Positions 1-7,728 are shown, numbered from the stretch's first letter. The stretch: DNA of 18,405 nucleotides from Mucidula mucida (GCA_015501055.1 JADNYV010000666.1:1-18405); one strand, 5' to 3'. The notes: a model not told the origin generated them from the sequence alone. Program-made: numbers and translations.

Positions 1-107
1 GAACAATACTAACGACACTTTGACATCCCCCACACTGACTTCATACGTACTATGTAGATCTTGCTGTACTCTAATCTACTTATGCGCGAGAGATCACCAA
101 AGTCTTT
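1..107. other. Unit start, low-repeat segment
   Basis: This short pyrimidine-rich segment has no coding potential. Positions 50-84 (TTGCTGTACTCTAATCTACT) have two diverged relatives inside the same unit, near 4760-4794 and 4871-4915, so even this apparently unique segment belongs to an old dispersed repeat. Confidence 0.6.
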
Positions 108-139
108 AGGGCTAGAACCCTACCTTGTTTGTCTGCCCT
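108..139. repeat. Border block upstream of the 18-22 bp minisatellite
   Basis: This 32-bp block starts AGGGCTAG and continues ACCCTACCTTGT. A second copy at 7696-7727 matches 28 of 32 bases without gaps. Each copy lies just upstream of a different minisatellite (this one starts at 149, the other at 7741). TAGGG and CCCTA face each other around CTAGAA, giving a short telomere-like dyad. Its role is unknown. Confidence 0.75.
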
Positions 140-148
140 CCAGAAAGA

Positions 149-330
149 ATTGGTCGACGAACACAAGGAAAGTGGTCAACCTCAAGACATTGGTCGACGA
201 ACACAAGAAAAGTAGTCGACCACAACCCATTGGTGGGCGAACACACTAAACTGCTGGACGAACACACTAAATTGGTCGACCACAAGACATTGGTAACGGA
301 ATAGACTACATTGGTTGATGAATACACTAA
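149..330. repeat. 18-22 bp degenerate minisatellite
   Basis: Nine degenerate copies read roughly ATTGGTCGACGAACACACTAA. Their lengths in order are 22, 18, 22, 18, 21, 21, 18, 21 and 21 bp. The first four form two 40-bp dimers (149-188 and 189-228), which shows that a pair was duplicated as a block. Most copies keep a GTCGAC-like core. Open frames across it on both strands are by-products: 40 is not a multiple of 3, so no protein repeat is preserved. Confidence 0.85.
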
Positions 331-348
331 TCTGGCAATGGTGCCTGG

Positions 349-360
349 TTGGTCGACCAA
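349..360. repeat. Perfect 12-bp palindrome TTGGTCGACCAA
   Basis: This is a perfect self-complementary 12-mer just after the minisatellite. It combines the GGTCGAC and GTCGACC halves that occur separately in the copies upstream. It could be a protein-binding dyad or a chance product of the minisatellite core. Confidence 0.6.
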
Positions 361-404
361 GGAGCACGCAGTCACCCAGAGATATGTATCGCGGGGAATC
401 CGGA

Positions 405-1426
405 ATACTATGGCTAGGGTCTTGAACTACTGTAGTAGCCGTTCAACACTTTGCGATGTGACGTCCTCCCATAGTAGAGGCGGAACACTCTTCACACGTC
501 TACTTGGCACGTCTTCAACGAGTGTAGTACCCGTTCAAGACTTAGCCCATGTTAATCTCTATAGGTAGAACACCGCGTTAGGCGCCTATGGCGCACATGC
601 AGTCATGCGGCGGGAAAACCCCATGTCCACCACAGCGCAAGGGTACATCGACCAGTCAAAGAGCTTGACTAGCGTTCAACGGGTGGAGTACAAGACCTCA
701 CCCAGTTGATGCGTACACGGACTCGCAATGAACGTCTTCAAGAAGTGTAGTCCAACCCTTCACTCACTTGAAGCATCTCAACGAACCGTACAACGCCTGT
801 CCCAAGTTAACCTGTCCGACAAAATAGATATAACGCTTCTTAGGCGTCTACTCGACAGTGTCGACACGTCAAGGCATGAGCCGTGAAAGCTGATGTGCGC
901 CAAAGAGCAAAGGTACATTGGCCAGGCAACCAGCTTGACGTGCCTTCACCCATTTGAACCACCCTCAAGTAGCCGTTTAACGCTTTGGCATGTCACTCTC
1001 TCCCATAGTAAAGATAGAACCCTCCCTGAGGCGTCTCCTCGCCACGTCGCGTTTCAAAGCCGTCTCTTCAGCGTCACTCAACCATTTTAATGGGCATACT
1101 AGACCTCTGAGGACATGATATCGGCAGCGACGTTCAACCCTTAACAACGAGGTTCTCGTCCGACTCCATGACTTGAGCGCCTTGCTCGAAGGCAAGCGCG
1201 CGCAGGCTTGTTTCAACACTTCTCCCTTCATTGCGGACCACACACCGGCAGCATATGCGGTTTGCTATTCAGTGCCAAACTGAAGAATTCGATTTCAAGA
1301 TGGCGAAGGAAGACCTCGCCTTCAACGAGTACAGTGTTCTCTTACTGCCCCCAAGCCGGGACATAGAGTCCCTTTCCAGCGCCAGATATGTCCTCTGTCA
1401 TTAAAGCGTGCGCTGGCCGCCCCGTG
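405..1426. repeat. Decayed satellite block
   Basis: Old, diverged relatives of the 261-bp satellite. Recognisable landmarks are a TATAGGTAGAAC box near 562, GTACAAGACCTCACCCAGTTG near 670, AAGAAGTGTAG at 740 (the right arm of the dyad is lost) and CATAGTAAAGATAGAAC near 1003. Between about 1090 and 1420 the resemblance almost vanishes. The small open frames here sit in satellite-derived DNA and are not credible genes. Unit 2 carries the block without visible change, unlike the homogenised array next to it. Confidence 0.7.
1177..1201. repeat. Candidate hairpin in decayed satellite
   Basis: GCGC-CTTGC on the left pairs with GCAAG-C-GCGC on the right, around a TCGAAG loop with one bulged C. That gives 9 pairs in total. 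A competing fold, GCCTT with AAGGC, exists at the same place. The same sequence lies at 10339-10363. It may be a chance stem. Confidence 0.4.
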
Positions 1427-1624
1427 TTACTCTCGCCCACAGTATAGGTAGGACACTCTCTAAGCGTCTACTTTGCACGCCAGGTCATGATGCGTGAGAG
1501 CCCATGTCGACCAAAGCGCGAACGTACATTGACCACACCACCAGCTTGACCAGCCTTCAACGGTTACAGTACAAGCCTTGAGCCCGTTGAAGCGTACACG
1601 GACTCGCCGTCAACGTCTACAAGA

Positions 1625-1645
1625 AGTGTAGTACAAGACTACACT
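1625..1645. repeat. Satellite dyad (first intact example)
   Basis: AGTGTAGT and ACTACACT are perfect 8-bp inverted arms around ACAAG. The dyad recurs in nearly every full and short monomer of the array. Later copies weaken it: 6 bp remain at the 4183 monomer and 5 bp at the 8660 monomer. It could be a binding site for a dimeric protein or a cruciform former. No function is shown by sequence alone. Confidence 0.8.
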
Positions 1646-3239
1646 CACTTGAGCCCTCTTAACGAACCGTTCAGCGCGTACATTGACCGGTCCAAAAGCT
1701 TGACTGCCCTTCAACGGGTATAGGACAAGACTTTACCTCGTTGAACCGTACAGGGACTCGCCGTCAACGTCTACAAGAAGTGTAGTACAAGACTACACTC
1801 ACTTGAACCGGCTTAACGAACCTCTCAGCCCTCGTCCCATGTTACCCTCTCCCACAGTATAGGTAGAACACTCTCTAAGCGTCTACCTTGCACGCCAGGT
1901 CATGAAGCGTGAAAGCCCATGTCGACCAAAGCGCGAACGTACATTGACCACACCGCCAGCTTGACTAGCCTTCAACGGTTATACTACAAGCCTTGAGCCC
2001 GTTGAAGCGTACACGGACTCGCCGTCAACGTCTACAAGAAGTGTAGTACAAGACTACACTCACTTGAGCCCTCTTAACGAACCGTTCAGCGCGTACATTG
2101 ACCGGTCCAAAAGCTTGACTGCCCTTCAACGGGTATAGGACAAGACTTTACCTCGTTGAACCGTACAGGGACTCGCCGTCAACGTCTACAAGAAGTGTAG
2201 TACAAGACTACACTCACTTGAACCGTCTTAACGAACCTCTCAGCCCTCGTCCCATGTTACCCTCTCCCACAGTATAGGTAGAACACTCTCTAAGCGTCTA
2301 CCTTGCACGCCAGGTCATGAAGCGTGAAAGCCCATGTCGACCAAAGCGCGAACGTACATTGACCACACCGCCAGCTTGACTAGCCTTCAACGGTTATACT
2401 ACAAGCCTTGAGCCCGTTGAAGCGTACACGGACTCGCCGTCAACGTCTACAAGAAGTGTAGTACACGACTACACTCACTTGAACCGTCTTAACGAACCGC
2501 TCAGCCCTCGTCCCATGTTAATCACCCCCACATTAGAGGTAGAACACTCTCTGAGCGTCTACCTTGCACGCCAGGTCATGATGCGTGAGAGCCCATGTCG
2601 ACCAAAGCGCGAACGTACATTGGCCACACCAGCAGCTTGACTGGCCTTCAACGGTTACAGTACAAGCCTTGAGCCCGTTGAAGCGTACACGGACTCGGCG
2701 TCAACGTCTACAAGAAGTGTAGTACAAGACTACACTCACTTGAACCGTCTTAACGAACCTCTCAGCCCTCGTCCCATGTTACCCTCTCCCACAGTATAGG
2801 TAGAACACTCTCTGAGCGTCTACCTTGCACGCCAGGTCATGATGCGTGAGAGCCCATGTCGACCAAAGCGCGAACGTACATTGACCACACCACCAGCTTG
2901 ACCAGCCTTCAACGGTTACAGTACAAGCCTTGAGCCCGTTGAAGCGTACACGGACTCGCCGTCAACGTCTACAAGAAGTGTAGTACAAGACTACACTCAC
3001 TTGAGCCCTCTTAACGAACCGTTCAGCGCGTACATTGACCGGTCCAAAAGCTTGACTGCCCTTCAACGGGTATAGGACAAGACTTTACCTCGTTGAACCG
3101 TACAGGGACTCGCCGTCAACGTCTACAAGAAGTGTAGTACAAGACTACACTCACTTGAACCGTCTTAACGAACCTCTCAGCCCTCGTCCCATGTTACCCT
3201 CTCCCACAGTATAGGTAGAACACTCTCTAAGCGTCTACC

Positions 3240-3660
3240 TTGCACGCCAGGTCATGAAGCGTGAAAGCCCATGTCGACCAATTGCAAAGCGCGAACGTAC
3301 ATTGACCACACCGCCAGCTTGACTAGCCTTCAACGGTTATACTACAAGCCTTGAGCCCGTTGAAGCGTACACGGACTCGCCGTCAACGTCTACAAGAAGT
3401 GTAGTACAAGACTACACTCACTTGAACCGTCTTAACGAACCTCTCAGCCCTCGTCCCATGTTACCCTCTCCCACAGTATAGGTAGAACACTCTCTAAGCG
3501 TCTACCTTGCACGCCAGGTCATGAAGCGTGAAAGCCCATGTCGACCAATTGCAAAGCGCGAACGTACATTGACCACACCGCCAGCTTGACTAGCCTTCAA
3601 CGGTTATACTACAAGCCTTGAGCCCGTTGAAGCGTACACGGACTCGCCGTCAACGTCTAC
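3240..3660. repeat. Two adjacent 267-bp monomers with a 6-bp insertion
   Basis: Two consecutive monomers read GACCAATTGCAAAGCGCG where all others read GACCAAAGCGCG, a 6-bp gain (near 3281 and 3548). They are otherwise nearly identical, so one is probably a recent tandem duplicate of the other. Unit 2 has neither. Confidence 0.85.
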
Positions 3661-4423
3661 AAGAAGTGTAGTACACGACTACACTCACTTGAACCGTCTT
3701 AACGAACCGCTCAGCCCTCGTCCCATGTTAATCACCCCCACATTAGAGGTAGAACACTCTCTGAGCGTCTACCTTGCACGCCAGGTCATGATGCGTGAGA
3801 GCCCATGTCGACCAAAGCGCGAACGTACATTGGCCACACCAGCAGCTTGACTGGCCTTCAACGGTTACAGTACAAGCCTTGAGCCCGTTGAAGCGTACAC
3901 GGACTCGCCGTCAACGTCTACAAGAAGTGTAGTACAAGACTACACTCACTTGAACCGTCTTAACGAACCGCTCAGCCCTCGTCCCATGTTACCCTCTCCC
4001 ACAGTATAGGTAGAACACTCTCTGAGCGTCTACCTTGCACGCCAGGTCATGATGCGTGAGAGCCCATGTCGACCAAAGCGCGAACGTACATTGACCACAC
4101 CGCCAGCTTGACTAGCCTTCAACGGTTATACTACAAGCCTTGAGCCCGTTGAAGCGTACACGGACTCGCTGTCAACGTCTACAAGGAATGTAGTACAAGA
4201 CTACACTCACTTGAACCGTCTTAACGAACCGCTCAGCCCTCGTCCCATGTTAATCACTCCCACACTATAGGTAGAGCACTCTCTAAGCGTCTACTTTGCA
4301 CGTCCGGCCATGAAGCGTGAAAGCCCGTGTCGACCAAAGCGCGAACGTACATTGACCACACCACCAGCTTGACTAGCCTTCAACGGGTGTAGTACCAGAC
4401 TTGACCCAGTTGAAGCGTACACG

Positions 4424-4572
4424 CACACTCACAAAGTTGACTCAACGTCAGTCCTGGCTTATCCCTCTGTCATACTATAGGAACGACCGTCTCTGAGCGT
4501 GCATGCTGCACCCGCCAGCAAGAAGCGTGACAGCCCATTGGCCACCAAAGCGCGAGCGTACATTCACAAGGC
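4424..4572. repeat. Variant satellite copy at the array end
   Basis: A diverged monomer with CATACTATAGGAACG, then AAGCGTGACAGCCCATTGG, then GCGAGCGTACATT. The boxes are shared with the 261-bp family but the sequence between them differs. It belongs with the copies at 5577-5880 and 8831-9025. Confidence 0.75.
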
Positions 4573-4968
4573 TGGCCGTAGCTGAACGCGAGACTTGTCT
4601 GTCCTCTTGTTAGGGAGCCTCACCAAAGCGTACCAGAACCCCACCCCCTTCACTGACTTCAAACGCCATACTGACCCAACGGCTGCCCTTCTTACTGCCT
4701 AAGGATGCACCTGAGTGACATTTAAACCTGCTTCATTCGTCCTACAAACTCATTCGTCCTACATAGACTCTTGTTGTACTCCAATCTACTTCTAACCCTA
4801 TACTGTTACTTGCTAAGGATTCGCAAACATCAGTCAACGTTGCACTTTCTGCATTCGGGCTATCAACCACTACATAAACTGTTGTTGTACTCTACCTCTA
4901 TACTATCTACTTCTGCCCCTCGACAAGAACACCACTAATACTGAACCAACGGTTGGACTTTCGCGCGA
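4573..4968. other. Weakly repetitive gene-free segment
   Basis: There is no credible open frame. It contains old duplications: CATACTGACCCAACGGCTG with CTTCATTCG near 4668-4740 resembles ACTGAACCAACGGTTGG with GTTCATTC near 4940-4990. The TTGTTGTACTC segments at 4771 and 4883 resemble the start of the long unit. I see no promoter or RNA gene. Confidence 0.55.
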
Positions 4969-5280
4969 GTGAACATTGAACTTGGTTCATTCAGGTCACC
5001 TTCTGCCGCTCTTGCCCCCCACCACCCCCCTCCGCCCCGCCCTCAAGTCCTCCAGCCTGACTTCCCCCACTGCTTCTCCCCCGTTCGCTGGCCTGATCCT
5101 CCGCTGCCTCAGAACTTTCAAGGCCAAGTGAAGGCCCTGAAGCAGCGGAGGACCAGCCCAGTGTACGGGGCCAGACAGAAGCAGCCTAGGGCTGGCCCTC
5201 CCCGTCATCTTTATCCCTTACCTTGGTACCAAAAGGGGCAGTAGTCAAGGCTTCGAGCTGCTGGTGGAAACAACTCTCAT
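4969..5280. other. Pyrimidine-rich segment with a strong inverted repeat
   Basis: About 5010-5090 is strongly C-rich on the top strand, with runs of CCCCCC. The largest open frame reads through proline-rich sequence (91 codons) but has no recognisable domain; its proline content simply reflects C runs. An inverted repeat follows (5097-5152). The segment is identical in unit 2. A captured fragment of a gene or mobile element cannot be excluded. Confidence 0.5.
5097..5152. repeat. 11-bp stem inverted repeat
   Basis: TCCTCCGCTGC at 5097-5107 pairs perfectly with GCAGCGGAGGA at 5142-5152. Inside it, TCAG and CTGA can add 4 more pairs after single-base bulges. It is the longest perfect stem I noticed in the unit apart from the short palindromes. 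No T-run follows, so it is not an intrinsic terminator. Confidence 0.75.
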
Positions 5281-5557
5281 ACTGTTCAAACGAGAGTGTA
5301 GCACTCTACTGAATGTTGATGCAAGTGTTGGTGCTCATCCAAATGGTTTCTATCAAGATGACACAATGCTCTCGAAACCCTCTCACCCAAAGGTGAAAGC
5401 ATAGGAACATGATGCGACCTCGAATTAGAACCACTCAGCGCTGCGGCACACTTGCACGCCCATTCCGCTTGAACAGCGTCCAATCCCACCCACCAAGACC
5501 GCGACTCGGATAAGGGAGCACACCGTCCTTTCCTGCAAGAGGAATGTCACCCCTCAT
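5281..5557. other. Gene-free single-copy segment
   Basis: I found no repeat, RNA gene or credible open frame. The only structure seen is a 5-bp stem TCACC/GGTGA around CAAA near 5386-5399. Confidence 0.45.
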
Positions 5558-5636
5558 AATGGCATACATAGTACCCACCAACGCGCGAAGCGTACACATG
5601 CAAGCTTGACTCGACCGTAGTGTTGTCTTATCCCAC
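5558..5636. repeat. Dispersed direct repeat, copy a
   Basis: From AATGGCATACATA through GAAGCGTACACATGCAAGC to GTAGTGTTG, this matches 6242-6320. Copy b at 6242 differs mainly by C-to-T changes. It overlaps the start of the 136-bp satellite block. Confidence 0.8.
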
Positions 5637-5880
5637 TCCCATACTATAGGAACGCCAGCCTCTAAGCGTGCATGCCGCTCTAGCCAGCATGAAGCGTGAA
5701 AGCCCATTACCCACCAAAGCGCGAAGCGTACATTCACAAGGTTGACTGAACCACAGTGCTGCCTTATCCCACTCCCATAGTATAGAAACAGCAGCCTCTA
5801 AGCGTGCATGCCGCTCTAGCCAGCATGAAGCGTGAAAGCCCATTACCCACCAAAGCGCGAAGCGTACATTTGCATGGCTG
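5577..5880. repeat. Variant satellite, 136-bp period, about 2.3 copies
   Basis: TTATCCCACTCCCATA recurs at 5628 and 5764, a 136-bp period. Each copy has TATAGG (or TATAGA), then AAGCGTGAAAGCCCAT, then GCGAAGCGTACATT. The distance from TATAGG to AAGCGTGA is 47 bp, the same as in the 261-bp monomer, although the sequence between has changed. This marks it as a sister family of the main satellite. The minus-strand frames of 71 and 100 codons across it are by-products of the repeat. Confidence 0.85.
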
Positions 5881-6241
5881 ACTTGAACCCAACATAAGGC
5901 TTAATTGACCTGCCATTGAAGATCTCAGTGAGAACCACAACCACCCTTGTTTGACAGTAGTATTCCTACACCTTCTGCGCTAGTCATATCCTATGGCCAA
6001 CACTCTATGGCCCAGTCAGCTTCCGAATCGAGAAGTATCCTCCAACTATGCTTGAAGGGGGGTTTAGTCAGCTTCCCTCTCCCCGATCACAATCATTGGG
6101 AGTTCAATATCTCAACATCCCTACCATAGGATCTCCTCAAACTTTGAAATATACTATGTCAAACCCTTTACGGCTCTGATAGAGCAAAGAAAACAGGGGG
6201 TCAGAATTTTTTCTTTCAATTAAATTAGCCCACAGCCGATT
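5881..6241. other. AT-richer single-copy segment
   Basis: No repeat family is recognisable and the longest frame is about 60 codons. Near 6200-6228 a GGGGG run is followed by T6, CTTTC and an AT-rich stretch. CTCT-GAT-AGAG near 6175 is a weak stem. No tRNA or SINE-type box was seen. Confidence 0.5.
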
Positions 6242-6320
6242 AATGGCATACATATTACTCACTAACGTGTGAAGCGTACACATGCAAGCTTGACTCGACC
6301 GTAGTGTTGGCTTATCCGTG
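6242..6320. repeat. Dispersed direct repeat, copy b (C-to-T shifted)
   Basis: Where copy a reads CCCACCAACGCGCG, this copy reads CTCACTAACGTGTG, so four C positions have become T, two of them in CpG. The flanking 40 bp are nearly unchanged. It is an isolated piece of variant satellite with no full monomer behind it. Confidence 0.8.
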
Positions 6321-6329
6321 TTGGTCCAC

Positions 6330-6346
6330 GTAGCCCGACGGGCTAC
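6330..6346. repeat. 17-bp palindrome GTAGCCCGACGGGCTAC
   Basis: Perfect 8-bp arms around a single central A. It is the first of three such elements in about 220 bp. About 30 bp downstream of it matches the sequence after the second element. Confidence 0.85.
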
Positions 6347-6443
6347 AACAGGCAACACAATGTGCTCTGTTATGTGCGCATGTGAACCAGAAGTAAATAC
6401 AGTCAGGCACTGGGCAGATCAACAGATCAGTATGCTGCTTGAC

Positions 6444-6460
6444 GTAGCCCGGCGGGCTGC
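6444..6460. repeat. 17-bp palindrome, second copy
   Basis: GTAGCCCGGCGGGCTGC has 8-bp arms with one T/G mismatch that would be a wobble pair in RNA. About 30 bp downstream are shared with the first copy, with G here where the first copy has A at four or more places. Confidence 0.8.
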
Positions 6461-6533
6461 GACAGGCAGCACGATGCACCTCTGTGACGCGCCAGTGACA
6501 GCCGCATCTGGGCAAGCATGTGTGTGATGTGAT

Positions 6534-6550
6534 GTAGCCCACCGGGCTAC
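6534..6550. repeat. 17-bp palindrome, third copy
   Basis: GTAGCCCACCGGGCTAC has 7-bp perfect arms around ACC. It shares only the palindrome core with the other two, not their downstream flank. No T-run follows, so it does not resemble a bacterial terminator. Confidence 0.8.
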
Positions 6551-6748
6551 GCATAGATACCGCGCCAGAGCACCGCGCCTGAGTGCACGTGGCCAGAGCA
6601 CTAGTACAACACGTACCATGAACTATAGACCACCCTACGCCTGCAATGTCTCACTCCTGGGATGCTGGGCACCTACCTGACCAGTCCTAGAGCTAGGGTA
6701 ACCATAGCTAGGGTTGCCAGGGTTGACCCTGGAGGCTCTATTTCTCTC
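6551..6748. other. Gene-free segment with TAGGG-rich stretch and dyad
   Basis: This links the palindromes and the 132-bp array. AGCTAGGGTAACC and AGCTAGGGTTGCC lie close together near 6691-6718. They end in the dyad CCAGGGT-TG-ACCCTGG (6717-6732), with perfect 7-bp arms. There is no open frame of note. Confidence 0.6.
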
Positions 6749-6749
6749 C

Positions 6750-6761
6750 TATAACCCTACG
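6750..6761. repeat. TATAACCCTACG border motif, copy 1
   Basis: This exact 12-mer abuts the first base of the 132-bp tandem array. The same 12-mer at 7729-7740 abuts the 10-bp array. ACCCTA resembles a telomeric unit but occurs only once per site. Confidence 0.7.
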
Positions 6762-7259
6762 TGCTCTCTCGCCAATTCTGCGAGAGCAGCACATACTAGC
6801 GGCCTCTGATTGAGTGAGTGAGGTGTGTTCTAGCAAAGGGTACCCTCTCGCCAATTCAGCGAGGGCAGCACAGGATAGCTGAATGGTGAAGCGTGCTCTC
6901 TCGCCAATTCTGCGAGAGCAGCACATACTAGTGGCCTCTGATTGAGTGAGTGAGGTGTGTTCTAGCAAAGGGTACCCTCTCGCCAATTCAGCGAGGGCCG
7001 CACAGGATAGCTGAATGGTGAAGCGTGCTCTCTCGCCAATTCAGCGAGAGCAGCACATACTAGCGGCCTCTAATTGAGTGAGTGAGGTGTGTTCTAGCAA
7101 AGGGTACCCTCTCGCCAATTCAGCGAGGGCCGCACAGGATAGCTGAATGGTGAAGCGTGCTCTCTCGCCAATTCAGCGAGAGCAGCACATACTAGCGGCC
7201 TCTAATTGAGTGAGTGAGGTGTGTTCTAGCAAAGGGTACCCTCTCGCCAATTCAGCGAG
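6761..7259. repeat. 132-bp tandem repeat with paired hairpins
   Basis: Copies start at 6761, 6893, 7025 and 7157, a regular 132-bp period. The last copy stops at 7259, giving 3.8 copies. Each copy holds two hairpins 80 bp apart. Type A pairs CTCTCGC with GCGAGAG around CAATTCT or CAATTCA. Type B pairs CTCTCGC with GCGAGGG, one wobble pair as RNA. The last type B right arm is cut to GCGAG by the array boundary. Between hairpins lie TGAGTGAGTGAGGTG and ATAGCTGAATGGTGAAGCG. The minus-strand 82-codon frame here is a by-product. Confidence 0.95.
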
Positions 7260-7610
7260 CTCAACACCGGCTATCCACTTTGAGACGTCACAAGGGCATG
7301 CACCAGCACTGCAAGCCATAAGCAACAGGCACTCTCTTGCCTATTCAGCCAAGTGACGGGCGACCTCTCGCCACTTCAGCGAGCACAGCATAGGCTAGCC
7401 ACTTTGGGGTACTAGTACCTTAGCTATCTGTTTAGCGTAGGCGGAATCAAAACTGTAACATTGTAACACAAGCGACGGGCAACCTCTCGCCACTTCAGCG
7501 CGCACAACATAGGCTAGCCACGTCGGCATGCACGAGAGATCACAAGGGCATGTACCAGCGCTTCATGCCGTAAGTAACGGGCGCCCTCTGTCTATTCAGC
7601 GAGCGCAACA
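7260..7610. repeat. Decayed hairpin-repeat region
   Basis: Diverged hairpin relatives lie at 7330-7355 (CTTG with CAAG), 7367-7383 (CTCGC with GCGAG around CACTTCA), 7484-7503 (mostly lost) and 7581-7606 (GCG and CTC with GAGCGC). Flanks are duplicated too: TCACAAGGGCATG at 7288 and 7540, and GACGGGC with CTCTCGCCACTTCAGCG at 7355 and 7474. These look like older copies of the 132-bp family or its ancestor. Confidence 0.75.
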
Positions 7611-7695
7611 CAGAATGACCACTGATCACTACCCCAAGTACAGACAGGCTTCTTCAGTACTGGCTAAGTGGCATGGTTGAGGACCACGGGGCTTG

Positions 7696-7727
7696 AGGGC
7701 TAGCACCCTACCTTGTCTGCTTGCCCT
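7696..7727. repeat. Border block upstream of the 10-bp array
   Basis: Second copy of the 32-bp block at 108-139 (28 of 32 identical, no gaps). The four changes are one A/C and three pyrimidine transitions. The 10-bp minisatellite starts 14 bp downstream. Confidence 0.75.
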
Positions 7728-7728
7728 A

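Larger units (their letters stand above)
1427..4423. repeat. Main satellite array, unit 1 (261/154-bp monomers)
   Basis: A tandem array with a 261-bp full monomer. Using AAGAAGTGTAG (or its variant AAGGAATGTAG) as the anchor, copies start at 1621, 1775, 2036, 2190, 2451, 2712, 2973, 3127, 3394, 3661, 3922 and 4183. The spacings are 154 (three times), 261 (six times) and 267 (twice). Short monomers lack about 107 bp containing the TATAGG and AAGCGTGA boxes. Almost every copy holds an inverted repeat around ACAAG. The top strand is visibly richer in C than G. No open frame longer than about 60 codons crosses it. It looks like homogenised nuclear satellite DNA. Confidence 0.95.

Noticed and set aside
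112..375. Minus-strand 87-codon frame with a roughly 7-residue repeat
   Set aside because: It is the translation of the 18-22 bp minisatellite. Unit lengths of 22 and 18 sum to 40, so the frame is not preserved between copies.
1427..4423. Phage-type (T7-like) promoters, because CACTATAGG occurs in variants
   Set aside because: Most copies read CACAGTATAGG, and the upstream part of a T7-class promoter is missing. Only a TATAGG core is shared.
4969..5244. 91-codon forward open frame, proline-rich
   Set aside because: The proline content follows from C runs, both strands are open over the same DNA, there is no domain, and the frame carries no sign of selection. It is described as pyrimidine-rich DNA instead.
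5435..5843. Minus-strand frames of 100 and 71 codons sharing a peptide segment
   Set aside because: The shared peptide comes from the 136-bp variant satellite. The two frames overlap different repeat copies and have no domain.
6330..6550. Rho-independent terminators
   Set aside because: The palindromes have no following T-run and no upstream gene, and they are perfect dyads with almost no loop.
6685..6720. Telomeric repeat or G-quadruplex
   Set aside because: TAGGG occurs only singly and with different spacing. There is no tandem telomere array, and three short G-runs are not enough for a quadruplex.
6761..7259. CRISPR array
   Set aside because: The whole 132-bp unit is repeated, with no unique spacers of regular length, and no cas-like gene is present.
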